Source of the DNA: JBFXAF01 sp050184585
GTDB lineage: Bacteria; Pseudomonadota; Alphaproteobacteria; Rhizobiales; Rhizobiaceae
Reading direction: 5' to 3'
NCBI GenBank assembly: GCA_050184585.1
Contig: JBFXAF010000003.1
Coordinates: 248,001 to 312,000, forward strand
Length of the DNA stretch: 64,000 nucleotides
The notes under the pieces were generated by a model. That model had not been told where the DNA came from. It saw only the letters and a program-made list of their open reading frames with translations, and searched no databases. How positions within the stretch are numbered: position 1 is the stretch's first letter; every line of letters starts with the position of its first letter. The position numbers and the translations under genes are program-made. Positions 16,478 through 24,137 of this stretch are shown piece after piece.

Positions 16478-17500
16478 ATGGAGGCGGACATGGCGGGGAA
16501 CCGCGGCATTCCCGAAAAGATGATGGCGATCGCGATTTCGGAGCCAGGCGGCCCGATGGTGCTGAAACCCGAGAAGCGCGACGTGCCCGCTCCGCGCGCC
16601 GGCGAGATCCTGATTCGCGTCCGCACGGCGGGCGTCAACCGCCCCGACGTGTTCCAGCGGCAGGGCGCCTACCCGCCGCCGCCGGGGGCATCCGACCTGC
16701 CCGGTCTGGAAGTCGCGGGCGAGGTGGCGGCGTTGGGCGAAGGGGCTGCGCGCTGGCGCGTCGGCGACCAGGTCTGCGCGCTGACCCCTGGCGGCGGCTA
16801 TGCCGAATACGCGGTCGTGCACGGAACCAATGTCCTGCCCGTGCCGCGCGGTTCGGCGCTCACCGAGGCTGCGGCGCTGCCGGAGACGTTCTTCACCGTC
16901 TGGCACAACGTGTTCGAGCGGGGCAGCCTGAAGAGAGGCGAGACGCTTCTCGTTCACGGCGGCTCGTCGGGCATCGGCACGACGGCGATCCAGATCGCGA
17001 AGGCGCGGGGCGCGACCGTGATCGCCACGGCGGGCAGCCACGAAAAGTGCGTCGCTTGCGAAAAGCTCGGCGCCGACCGCGCCATCAACTACCGCGCCGA
17101 AGATTTCGTGAAGGCGGTGAAGGATGCGACGGGTGGAAAGGGCGCCGACGTGATCCTCGACATGGTTGGCGGCGACTACGTCGCCAGGAACTACGAGGCC
17201 GCCGCTGTCGAGGGACGTATCGTGCAGATCTCCACGCAGCAGGGGGCGGTCGCCAGCGCGAACTTCGCGCTGTTGATGGTGAAGCGTCTCATCCACACCG
17301 GCTCGACGCTGAGGCCGCGCACGACGGAGTTCAAGGCAGGCGTCGCGGCGGCGCTGGAACGCGAGGTTTGGCCACTGATCGCGGAGCGGCGGATCGCCCC
17401 CGTGATGGACATGATCTTCCCGCTCAGGGAGGCTTGGCGCGCGCATGAGCGCATGGAGGCCGGCGACCACATCGGCAAGATCGTGCTCGACGTCGCCTGA
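16478..17500 (+). CDS. NAD(P)H:quinone oxidoreductase, PIG3 family
   Basis: Zinc-free medium-chain dehydrogenase/reductase of 340 residues, likely reducing quinones or enones with NADPH. Seen: RVRTAGVNRPDVFQRQG, the substrate-site segment, then LPGLEVAGEV; and the cofactor motif LLVHGGSSGIGTTAIQIAKARG of the Rossmann fold near 160-180. No structural-zinc cysteine cluster is present. The last residues HERMEAGDHIGKIVLDV are typical of the family. ATG at residue 5 (MAGNRG) is an alternative start. Confidence 0.9.
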   Translation: MEADMAGNRGIPEKMMAIAISEPGGPMVLKPEKRDVPAPRAGEILIRVRTAGVNRPDVFQRQGAYPPPPGASDLPGLEVAGEVAALGEGAARWRVGDQVCALTPGGGYAEYAVVHGTNVLPVPRGSALTEAAALPETFFTVWHNVFERGSLKRGETLLVHGGSSGIGTTAIQIAKARGATVIATAGSHEKCVACEKLGADRAINYRAEDFVKAVKDATGGKGADVILDMVGGDYVARNYEAAAVEGRIVQISTQQGAVASANFALLMVKRLIHTGSTLRPRTTEFKAGVAAALEREVWPLIAERRIAPVMDMIFPLREAWRAHERMEAGDHIGKIVLDVA

Positions 17501-17531
17501 ACCGCGCTCGCCCCGCATCCCAGCTCGATCA

Positions 17532-17559
17532 TTGCGCGGCCGCGTCAAAACGTCTATAT
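17532..17559 (+). promoter_or_regulatory. Probable trcR promoter
   Basis: TTGCGC (17532-17537), a 16-base spacer and CTATAT (17554-17559) fit an alphaproteobacterial sigma70 promoter. Transcription would start near 17566, leaving a leader of about 67 nt before trcR. Confidence 0.45.
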
Positions 17560-17577
17560 GGCCGCATCTCCCAATTC

Positions 17578-17614
17578 CGGTGGTTTGACCACCGCCCGCG
17601 CCGGGAACGCGGGC
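17578..17614 (+). promoter_or_regulatory. Two adjacent hairpins in the trcR leader
   Basis: CGGTGGT-TTG-ACCACCG (17578-17594) is followed at once by GCCCGCG-N7-CGCGGGC (17594-17614). The GAGAGGA ribosome-binding region comes right after. Such back-to-back stems between promoter and start codon suggest control of mRNA stability or translation. Confidence 0.45.
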
Positions 17615-17632
17615 GAACGAGAGGATTTTATC

Positions 17633-18316
17633 ATGTCCAACGCGCTTCTGATGCCCAAGGCGACCGCCGTCTGGCTGGTCGACAACACGGCGCTGTCCTT
17701 CGACCAGATCGCTCAGTTCTGCACCCTGCATGCGCTCGAGGTTAAGGCGATTGCCGACGGGGACGCCGCGCAGGGCATCAAGGGCCTCGACCCGGTGATC
17801 ACCGGCCAGCTCACCCGCGACGAGATCGTTCGGGGAGAGCAGGACTCCAGCTATCGCCTCAAGCTGTCTGATCCGAAGGTCCGCGTGCCCGAGAGCAAGC
17901 GCAAGGGTCCGCGCTACACCCCGCTGTCCAAGCGTCAGGATCGCCCCAACGCCATCCTGTGGCTGGTGCGCAACCACCCCGAGCTCAAGGACGCGCAGAT
18001 CTCGCGGCTGGTCGGCACGACGAAGTCGACGATCGAGCAGATCAGGGACCGCAAGCACTGGAACGCCTCGAACCTGGTGCCGATGGACCCCGTTACGTTG
18101 GGACTGTGCTCGCAGATCGAACTCGATCTCGAGGTTCAGCGCGCTTCCCGCGGCAAAGAACAGCCGGCGCCGGCCGGCGACACGCTCCTGCCCGCCGCGC
18201 TCACCGAACGTCTTGTCCCGCAGGCCGAACCGGCGAAGAAGAAGGACAGCGACGAACTGGACGCCGACAAGGTCTTCGCCAAGCTGTCGTCGCTGAAGGG
18301 GAAAGAGAGCGAGTAG
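17633..18316 (+). CDS. trcR: Cell cycle transcriptional regulator TrcR (DUF1013)
   Basis: A 227-residue DNA-binding protein conserved in Alphaproteobacteria. Seen: MPKATAVWLVDNTALSFDQIA with a helix-turn-helix (10-35), and a second HTH in RNHPELKDAQISRLVGTTKSTIEQIRDR (about 116-142). Between them is PRYTPLSKRQDRPNAILWLV, the most conserved block. The C-terminal third is charged and less ordered. Family members are implicated in cell-cycle-linked transcription. Start decided by GAGAGGAttttatc upstream. Confidence 0.92.
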   Translation: MSNALLMPKATAVWLVDNTALSFDQIAQFCTLHALEVKAIADGDAAQGIKGLDPVITGQLTRDEIVRGEQDSSYRLKLSDPKVRVPESKRKGPRYTPLSKRQDRPNAILWLVRNHPELKDAQISRLVGTTKSTIEQIRDRKHWNASNLVPMDPVTLGLCSQIELDLEVQRASRGKEQPAPAGDTLLPAALTERLVPQAEPAKKKDSDELDADKVFAKLSSLKGKESE

Positions 18317-18332
18317 CCGGATCGACCCCGGC

Positions 18333-19046
18333 CTATTCGCTGTTGACCGCCCGTTCCTCGGGTCCGCGCCGCTCGACGCGGCGGTAGAAATCCGCGAGCT
18401 GCTTGCCTCGTTCCGGCCGGAACAGGCGACCGGCCGCGGTGACGCTGGCGATACGATCGATGCGGAAGGTGCGGAAATCGTCGCGCAGTTCGCACCATGC
18501 GACGAGCGTCCAGACCTTGCCCCAGAACCACAGGCCGAGCGGCCTGACCGGCCGGCCCGCCGTATCGCGTCCAGCCTCGTCCGTGTATTCGAGCATCAGC
18601 ACGTCGCGCTTCTCGATCGAACGTTCGATGAGATCGATGGCGGCACGATCGCTGTCGCTGACAACCCACATCGGCGTGTGGATCTCGGTGCGCGCGATAC
18701 GGGCCTTCTCGGCCTCCGGCAGCACGGCGCCTATCTTGACCAGCGCCTCCTCCGCTGCGCGCGCCATCGTGGCGCCGCCGAAGGCCCGGACCATGCGCGC
18801 TCCGGCGACCAGCGCAACGATCTCGTCACGCGTGAACATGAGCGGCGGAAGGTCGAAACCCTCCCTCATCATGTAGCCGACGCCGGCTTCGCCATCGATC
18901 GGCACGCCCGTCGACTGCAGGTCGGCGATGTCGCGGTAGATCGTGCGCTCCGACACCTCGAGCCAGGCGCCGAGCTTGTGGGCCGTGACGAGCCGGCCTC
19001 CACGCAGATGCTGGACGATCTGGAACAAACGGTCTGCTCGACGCAT
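18333..19046 (-). CDS. HTH/WYL-domain transcriptional regulator (YafY type)
   Basis: A 237-residue one-component regulator. Residues 1-60 form a DeoR-type winged HTH (LVTAHKLGAWLEVSERTIYRDIADLQ). The middle links to a WYL sensory domain (about 130-205) with RPLGLWFWGKVWTLVAWCELRDDFRTFRIDRI. It probably binds the TCCTGACAG-type palindromes at 19145-19166 (99 bp upstream of its own start) and 19380-19401, controlling itself and the DUF1127 gene. Ligand unknown. Confidence 0.88.
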   Translation of the reverse strand: MRRADRLFQIVQHLRGGRLVTAHKLGAWLEVSERTIYRDIADLQSTGVPIDGEAGVGYMMREGFDLPPLMFTRDEIVALVAGARMVRAFGGATMARAAEEALVKIGAVLPEAEKARIARTEIHTPMWVVSDSDRAAIDLIERSIEKRDVLMLEYTDEAGRDTAGRPVRPLGLWFWGKVWTLVAWCELRDDFRTFRIDRIASVTAAGRLFRPERGKQLADFYRRVERRGPEERAVNSE

Positions 19047-19140
19047 AGGTATCGTCCTTGGGCGCGATCACGGCGGGTGCGTGTACCGATGACCCGACCA
19101 TAGCCGATCGCGCCGCGGGTGAGAAACCGCCGCGGCGCCC

Positions 19141-19170
19141 ATGCTCCTGACAGCATTCTGTCAGGAGCAT
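19141..19170. promoter_or_regulatory. 13-bp inverted repeat, copy 1 of the WYL-linked palindrome
   Basis: ATGCTCCTGACAG and its exact complement are separated by 4 bases. The core TCCTGACAG-N4-CTGTCAGGA (19145-19166) recurs at 19380-19401. It lies between the WYL gene start and the stop codon of the DUF1127 gene, so it could be an operator for the former or a 3' hairpin of the latter. No T-run follows, which favours an operator. Confidence 0.6.
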
Positions 19171-19171
19171 G

Positions 19172-19339
19172 TCAGCCGCCCAGGCGAACCCGCTGTCTGT
19201 AGCCATCGGGCCAGCCGATATCCTTGCGGATGTTGGCCGGCAGTTGCGCGATCAGCCGCTCGGTCCGGCGATCGTCACGGAAGTCTCTGAAAAACCTCGC
19301 ATACCTGGATATGACCTGGATCGGATCGAACCTTGACAT
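19172..19339 (-). CDS. DUF1127-like small protein
   Basis: A 55-residue basic protein: MSRFDPIQVISRYARFFRDF, then DDRRTERLIAQLPANIRKDIGWPDGY. The last block is the DUF1127 core (L..LP..I.KDIGW), found in small alphaproteobacterial proteins; some of these bind RNA and affect phosphate or stress responses. An AGGAGGATGTC Shine-Dalgarno, one of the strongest in the window, decides the start. The gene is flanked on both sides by copies of the same palindrome. Confidence 0.85.
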   Translation of the reverse strand: MSRFDPIQVISRYARFFRDFRDDRRTERLIAQLPANIRKDIGWPDGYRQRVRLGG

Positions 19340-19379
19340 GACATCCTCCTGTTTCGGTGGATGCACCATCGCACAGGCG

Positions 19380-19401
19380 TCCTGACAGCCTGCCGTCAGG
19401 A
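19380..19401. promoter_or_regulatory. Copy 2 of the WYL-linked palindrome
   Basis: TCCTGACAG-N4-CCGTCAGGA, one base different from copy 1, lies 41 bp upstream of the DUF1127 start codon, the place of an operator over or next to a promoter. Confidence 0.6.
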
Positions 19402-19421
19402 GCCCGCCGCGTCCGGGGATG

Positions 19422-20114
19422 TCAGTGGCTTCCCGCCTCTCCCGGTGTCAGAATCGCACCGCTCAGATCCCCTGCGCCGCCGGACGCAAGCCACTCGGCG
19501 GTGGCCGCCACGGCCTCGTCGACATCGGTCGTACCCGTCATTGCCGGACCCTCCACGCCGATCGCGTTGACCCGGATGCGCCAGCGCGACAGGGCGGCCG
19601 CCAGGGCGCGGACCATCTCGTGTATCGCGGCCCGCGTCACCTGCCAGGCGAAGTCGGCGGAGGCCGCGTCGCCATCCAGGCGCCCGACCGCGATGATCGA
19701 GCCCGGCTCCCCGCCGGCGTCCACCTGTTCCGCAAGGCACCGGCCGACGGCCTGGGCCGGGAGAAAGAGGCCCTTGAGATTGACGGCGACGGCGCGATCG
19801 AGCTGGTCCTCGCGCAGGTCGAGGAAACCGACGGGCCGGCGATGCGCCGCCGCCGTCACCAGCACGTCGACGCCGCCGTGCAGGTTCAGCGCCGACGCGA
19901 CGAGGTTGTGCACGTCGAGACGGCGCGACACGTCGGACTTCACGAAGATGGCGGCGCCGAGCGTGGAAAGGCGCTTCTCGGCCTCACGGCCGGCGTCCAT
20001 GTCGATGTCGGCGAAGATCACCCGTGCGCCGCCGCGCACCAGCCTCTCGGCGACGGCATAGCCGACCCCGCTCGCACCGCCGGTGACGATCGCCGACTTT
20101 CCGTTGAGCGCCAT
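19422..20114 (-). CDS. SDR-fold protein with lost catalytic residues
   Basis: A 230-residue short-chain dehydrogenase/reductase fold. The cofactor motif is intact: TGGASGVG (11-18) with D61-V after strand 4. The catalytic apparatus is not: the NNAG motif reads TAAA (87-90), the catalytic Ser position is Arg145, and the YxxxK motif reads W157-QVT-R161. VEGP replaces the usual PG loop. It can probably still bind NAD(P)(H) but not reduce a carbonyl by the standard mechanism. It sits 60 bp downstream of prpE on the same strand and may be co-transcribed. Confidence 0.8.
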   Translation of the reverse strand: MALNGKSAIVTGGASGVGYAVAERLVRGGARVIFADIDMDAGREAEKRLSTLGAAIFVKSDVSRRLDVHNLVASALNLHGGVDVLVTAAAHRRPVGFLDLREDQLDRAVAVNLKGLFLPAQAVGRCLAEQVDAGGEPGSIIAVGRLDGDAASADFAWQVTRAAIHEMVRALAAALSRWRIRVNAIGVEGPAMTGTTDVDEAVAATAEWLASGGAGDLSGAILTPGEAGSH

Positions 20115-20174
20115 GGACCTGATTTCCTCGACTGGCGGGCAACTTGTGTGGGCGCAGCGCCGTCGTCAATTGCC

Positions 20175-22082
20175 TCAGGCGCCGATGCCGCGCGCCTTCA
20201 TCGCCGCCGCGATCTCGTCGAGGATCGCCGGATCGTCGATGGTGGCGGGCATTTTCCACTCCTCGCGATCGGCGATCTTCTGCATGGTGCCGCGCAGGAT
20301 CTTGCCAGAACGCGTCTTCGGCAGACGTTTGACAGTCACCGCCATCCGCAACGCCGCAACCGGACCAATCCTGTCGCGCACCAGGGCCACGACCTCGCGC
20401 TCGATGTCGGCGGGATCGCGGGAAACGCCGGCGTTGAGCACCACGAAGCCGAGCGGCACCTGTCCCTTCATGGCGTCCGCGATGCCGATCACCGCGCATT
20501 CGGCCACGTCGGGATGCTCGGCGAGCACCTCCTCCATGCCGCCGGTCGAAAGCCGGTGGCCCGCCACGTTGATGATGTCGTCGGTGCGGGCCATGATGAA
20601 CAGGTAGCCGTCTTCGTCGATCACGCCGGCATCCGCCGTCTTGTAGTACCCGGGGAACTCCACGAGATAGGCATCGCGGAAACGCTGGTCTGCATTCCAC
20701 AGCGTCGGCAGGCAGCCCGGCGGCAGCGGCAGCTTCACCACCACATTGCCCAGCGTGCCGCGCGGCGCCTCGTGTCCGGCGTCGTCGAGCACGCGCACGT
20801 CGTAGCCAGGCATCGGAACGCCGGGGGAGCCGTGCTTGACCCGCAGCATGCCCAGTCCGACCGGGTTCTGGCTGATCGGCGAGCCGGTCTCGGTCTGCCA
20901 CCAGTGGTCGATCACCGGCTTGCCGAGCTTGTCCTCCGCCCACTCGATCGTCGGCGGATCGGCGCGCTCGCCGGCGAGGAAGAGCGTGCGGAACTTCGAC
21001 AGGTTGTATGCCGGTATCAGCGTCCCGGCCGGGTCCTGGCCCTTGATGGCGCGGAACGCGGTCGGAGCGGTGAACAGCGCCGCCACGCCATGGTCCGCGA
21101 TGACCCTCCAGAAGGTGCCGGCGTCGGGCGTGCCGACCGGCTTGCCCTCGAACAGGATGGTCGTGCAGCCGTGCAGCAGCGGCGCGTAGACGATGTAGGA
21201 ATGTCCCACCACCCAGCCGACGTCCGACGCGGCCCAGAACACCTCGCCGGGTTTCACGCCGAACTCGTTGTCCATCGACCATTTGAGCGCGACCATGTGG
21301 CCGCCATTGTCGCGCACCACGCCCTTTGGCTGGCCGGTGGTGCCCGACGTGTAGAGCACGTAGAGCGGGTCGGTCGCGGCGACGGGTACGCATGGCGCCT
21401 TGCGCCCGGTCGCCTTGGCGACAGAGACGGCTTCGGCGTAATCGACATCGCGACCGGGAACGAGGTCGAAGGGGGCCTGCGGCCGCGCAAGCACCACGCA
21501 GGCGGACGGTTTGTGCCCGGCCATCTCGATCGCGGCTTCGAGCAGCGGCTTGTAGGCGACCACCCTGCCCGGCTCCAGGCCGCAGGAGGCAGTGACGATG
21601 ACCTTGGGCTTGGCGTCGTCCAGTCGCGTCGCCAGTTCGCGCGAGGCGAAGCCGCCGAAGACGACCGAATGGACCGCGCCGATCCTGGCGCAGGCGAGCA
21701 TGGCGAAGGCCGCCTCCGGCACCATCGGCATGTAGATGATGACCCGGTCGCCCTTCGTGACGCCGAGGTCCGACAGCACGGCCGCGAGCGCCACCACTTC
21801 CCCCTTCAGCTCGGCGTAGGTGAAACGCCGTACGCTGCCGGTCATCGGGCTGTCGTGGACCAGGGCGAGCTGGGCGGCCCGCCCGCCTTCGACATGCCGG
21901 TCGACGGCATTGAAGCAGGTGTTGCATTCGGCGCCCGTGAACCAGCGGCCATAGACGCCTTCCGACGGATCGAACACCTTGTCCCAGCGTCGGGACCAGT
22001 CGATCTCCTCGGCCGCCTTCGCCCAGAAGGCTTCGGGGTCGGCCTGCCAGCTCGCGTAAACCTCGTGATAGCGTGACGCCAT
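20175..22082 (-). CDS. prpE: Propionyl-CoA synthetase
   Basis: Acyl-adenylate-forming ligase of 635 residues that activates propionate (or acetate) to its CoA ester. Signatures: VLYTSGTTGQPKG (P-loop-like A3), WAASDVGWVVGHSYIVY, WWQTETGS (A5), GYYKTADAG and DDIINVAGHRLSTG (A7/A8), and the catalytic Lys in PKTRSGKILR (A10), which is open to acetylation control. Length and N-terminal YHEVYASWQADPEAFW fit PrpE rather than Acs. The methylcitrate and methylmalonyl pathway genes are not nearby. Confidence 0.92.
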   Translation of the reverse strand: MASRYHEVYASWQADPEAFWAKAAEEIDWSRRWDKVFDPSEGVYGRWFTGAECNTCFNAVDRHVEGGRAAQLALVHDSPMTGSVRRFTYAELKGEVVALAAVLSDLGVTKGDRVIIYMPMVPEAAFAMLACARIGAVHSVVFGGFASRELATRLDDAKPKVIVTASCGLEPGRVVAYKPLLEAAIEMAGHKPSACVVLARPQAPFDLVPGRDVDYAEAVSVAKATGRKAPCVPVAATDPLYVLYTSGTTGQPKGVVRDNGGHMVALKWSMDNEFGVKPGEVFWAASDVGWVVGHSYIVYAPLLHGCTTILFEGKPVGTPDAGTFWRVIADHGVAALFTAPTAFRAIKGQDPAGTLIPAYNLSKFRTLFLAGERADPPTIEWAEDKLGKPVIDHWWQTETGSPISQNPVGLGMLRVKHGSPGVPMPGYDVRVLDDAGHEAPRGTLGNVVVKLPLPPGCLPTLWNADQRFRDAYLVEFPGYYKTADAGVIDEDGYLFIMARTDDIINVAGHRLSTGGMEEVLAEHPDVAECAVIGIADAMKGQVPLGFVVLNAGVSRDPADIEREVVALVRDRIGPVAALRMAVTVKRLPKTRSGKILRGTMQKIADREEWKMPATIDDPAILDEIAAAMKARGIGA

Positions 22083-22198
22083 CGCCTTTCCTCCGGTTGC
22101 CGACTTGATACAGGCTGCCGCTCGGCGGAGTCCATCTGACCAATGTCGGGTGCGTCGGGCCGCGCCCTGCGCCGCTTGCCAAAACGCCGTGCTCGCCT

Positions 22199-22375
22199 AT
22201 GACCAGCAGCATGACAAAGCTGCTCGCCCTGCTGCTTCTCGCCGTGATGGCGGTGCATCTCTTCCGCCCGCTCGGCCTGCCTGGTCTGAGACGCAGGGCC
22301 GATGTCTGGAAGATCGCCGTCTTCGCGCTGGCGTCGATGGGCGCCGCCGTGCTCGCCGGTCACGCCATGGGCTGA
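22199..22375 (+). CDS. 58-residue inner-membrane protein
   Basis: An overlooked small gene between prpE and the SGNH hydrolase. It encodes MTSSMTKLLALLLLAVMAV, then HLFRPLGLPGLRRRADVWK, then a second hydrophobic helix IAVFALASMGAAVLAG. Two membrane helices flank a basic PGLRRR loop. Either ATG (22199 or 22211) could start it. Its 3' end overlaps the convergent hydrolase gene by 16 bases. No function is known to me; the two-helix pattern with a positive loop is strong evidence of coding. Confidence 0.65.
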   Translation: MTSSMTKLLALLLLAVMAVHLFRPLGLPGLRRRADVWKIAVFALASMGAAVLAGHAMG

Positions 22376-23094
22376 TCGCCGCTTCCGATGAGGAAGGGGC
22401 CGACATGTTCCGCCCACGCGCGGTAGCCCGCGGCCGATGCGTGGAAACCGTCTGTCGAAAAGCCCCTGGCCGGATCGAGGATCGGTAGGCGCGGCAGCGG
22501 GATCGCGCCGCGCTCCAGGCACAGCCGCTCGCCCATCTGGTTGATCAGCCTGGCCCGCGCCTCGAGGATGCCGCCAAGCGCCGCGGGCAGCGCCGGCACG
22601 CGGCTGAACTCGACGACCGGCGACCAGACGACGCGCGCCTCGGGCCATTTGGCGCGCAGCGCGTAGAGCAGCCCGCCGAATTCCCGCTTGAAGCGGCCGA
22701 CCGTATGGAAGTTCTTGGTGTCGTTGGTGCCGACGGAGAGCACGATATACGTCCACGGCTCGGCGGAGAGGTTCGGCACGACGAAGTCGCGGATCTGGCC
22801 GGCGGTCGCCGAGTTGAAGCCCGCCGCCCTCCAGCGGACCGCGCGGCCCGTCTTTTCCGCGATCAGCGGAGCGAGCGTCGCCGCGAGCCCTTCCTCCGTG
22901 CGGCCGGCGCCGACCGATGCCGCTGACGAATCGCCGAGCACGAGCAGCGAGAGCTCCGGCTGCGTCCCGCCGATGCGATGCATGACCGGGCCCGCGGGTG
23001 GCAGCATGCGCTCGGTGCGCCGTCGAACGCCGACGCCCTGCCAGGCGTAGATGGGCAGGGCGAACCAGGTGAGCAGGCCAGGGAGACGTGACAT
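22360..23094 (-). CDS. SGNH/GDSL hydrolase
   Basis: A 244-residue serine esterase/lipase-type hydrolase. Blocks of the superfamily: LLVLGDSSAASVGAG (block I, nucleophile Ser near 53 in GDS), block III VLSVGTNDTKN, and block V STDGFHASAAGY with the DxxH pair. The N-terminus (about 1-20) is hydrophobic and may anchor or export the protein. Substrate unknown. The start MSRLPG is preferred over a longer form that would run into the aldolase gene. Confidence 0.87.
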   Translation of the reverse strand: MSRLPGLLTWFALPIYAWQGVGVRRRTERMLPPAGPVMHRIGGTQPELSLLVLGDSSAASVGAGRTEEGLAATLAPLIAEKTGRAVRWRAAGFNSATAGQIRDFVVPNLSAEPWTYIVLSVGTNDTKNFHTVGRFKREFGGLLYALRAKWPEARVVWSPVVEFSRVPALPAALGGILEARARLINQMGERLCLERGAIPLPRLPILDPARGFSTDGFHASAAGYRAWAEHVGPFLIGSGDQPMA

Positions 23095-23131
23095 GGCGTG
23101 CCTTTGTCCTCCCCGATCGGGGAGACGCCTC

Positions 23132-24022
23132 TCAGCGGGCGCGCGACGCTTCGAAAATGCTGTCGATCGCCGAGGCCAGCGCGGCGTCGAATTCCGCATC
23201 GCTCTGGCGCGCCGACAGCCCTTCCGTCAGGGCGCGCGAAAAGCTGGCGATCATGCCGGCATTCTGTCGCAGCTTCGCGTTCGCATCGTCGCGGGAATAG
23301 CCGCCCGACAGCGCCACCACGCGCATGACGCGCGGATCGTCGATCAGCGGCCTGTAGAGGTTCGCCTTCGTCGGCAGCGTCAGCTTCAGCATGATCTGCT
23401 TGCCGGCCGCGACGCCGTCGAGATGCTTGCGTATCTCCTCCAGCAGGATGTCCTCCGCTTCCGCCTTGTCCGGTATGGAGATCGTGACTTCCGGCTCGAT
23501 GATCGGGACGAGGCCGTGGGCCAGGATCCGCCCGCCGACCTCGAACTGCTGGTCGACGACGGCGGCGATGCCCTGGGGATTGGCGGCGTCGATCACCGAG
23601 CGCATCTTGGTGCCGAACACCCGCTTGGCCGCGGCGCGCTTCAAGAGCGCGTCGAGATCCGGCATCGGCTTCATCAGCTTGACGCCGTCCTTCGCGTCGG
23701 CAAGGCCCTGGTCGACTTTCAGGAACGGCACGACGCCGCGCTTCTCCCACAGATACTGCGCCGTTGGCGTGCCGTCGATGTCGCGGTCCATGGTCTGCTC
23801 GAACAGGATCGCGCCCATCACCTTGTCGCCGGTGAAGGCCGGCGACTTGATGATCCGCGTCCGCATCTGGTGAACCAGGTCGAACATCTCTGCATCATTC
23901 GACCACGCGCCTTCGTCGACGCCGTAGAGCTTGAGCGCCTTCGGCGTGGAGCCGCCCGACTGATCGAGCGCCGCGATGAAGCCATCCTTCTTGGCGGCCT
24001 GCGCGGCCATTTCCCTGATCAT
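23132..24022 (-). CDS. Class I fructose-bisphosphate aldolase
   Basis: A 296-residue Schiff-base aldolase like the S. aureus enzyme, cleaving fructose 1,6-bisphosphate to DHAP and glyceraldehyde-3-phosphate. Seen: KKDGFIAALDQSGGSTPKAL at the N-terminus, PFLKVDQGL, and MLKLTLPTKANLY holding the Schiff-base Lys, followed by ALSGGYSRDDAN for phosphate binding. It lies 115 bp downstream of pgk on the same strand and is probably co-expressed with it. Confidence 0.94.
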   Translation of the reverse strand: MIREMAAQAAKKDGFIAALDQSGGSTPKALKLYGVDEGAWSNDAEMFDLVHQMRTRIIKSPAFTGDKVMGAILFEQTMDRDIDGTPTAQYLWEKRGVVPFLKVDQGLADAKDGVKLMKPMPDLDALLKRAAAKRVFGTKMRSVIDAANPQGIAAVVDQQFEVGGRILAHGLVPIIEPEVTISIPDKAEAEDILLEEIRKHLDGVAAGKQIMLKLTLPTKANLYRPLIDDPRVMRVVALSGGYSRDDANAKLRQNAGMIASFSRALTEGLSARQSDAEFDAALASAIDSIFEASRAR

Positions 24023-24137
24023 CGCTTTCTCCCACGTCGATCGATTTCAGCGTTCAATACGTCAACCCGAGCGCCAACGCCACGATGCCGTTGCGGCGGG
24101 GCGCAGATCGACGACGGACGTTGCCGGCCGGGCAAAC

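Noticed and set aside
19419..22076. An 885-codon plus-strand frame opposite the SDR and prpE genes
   Set aside because: Shadow of two well-identified minus-strand genes; composition is typical of antisense translation.
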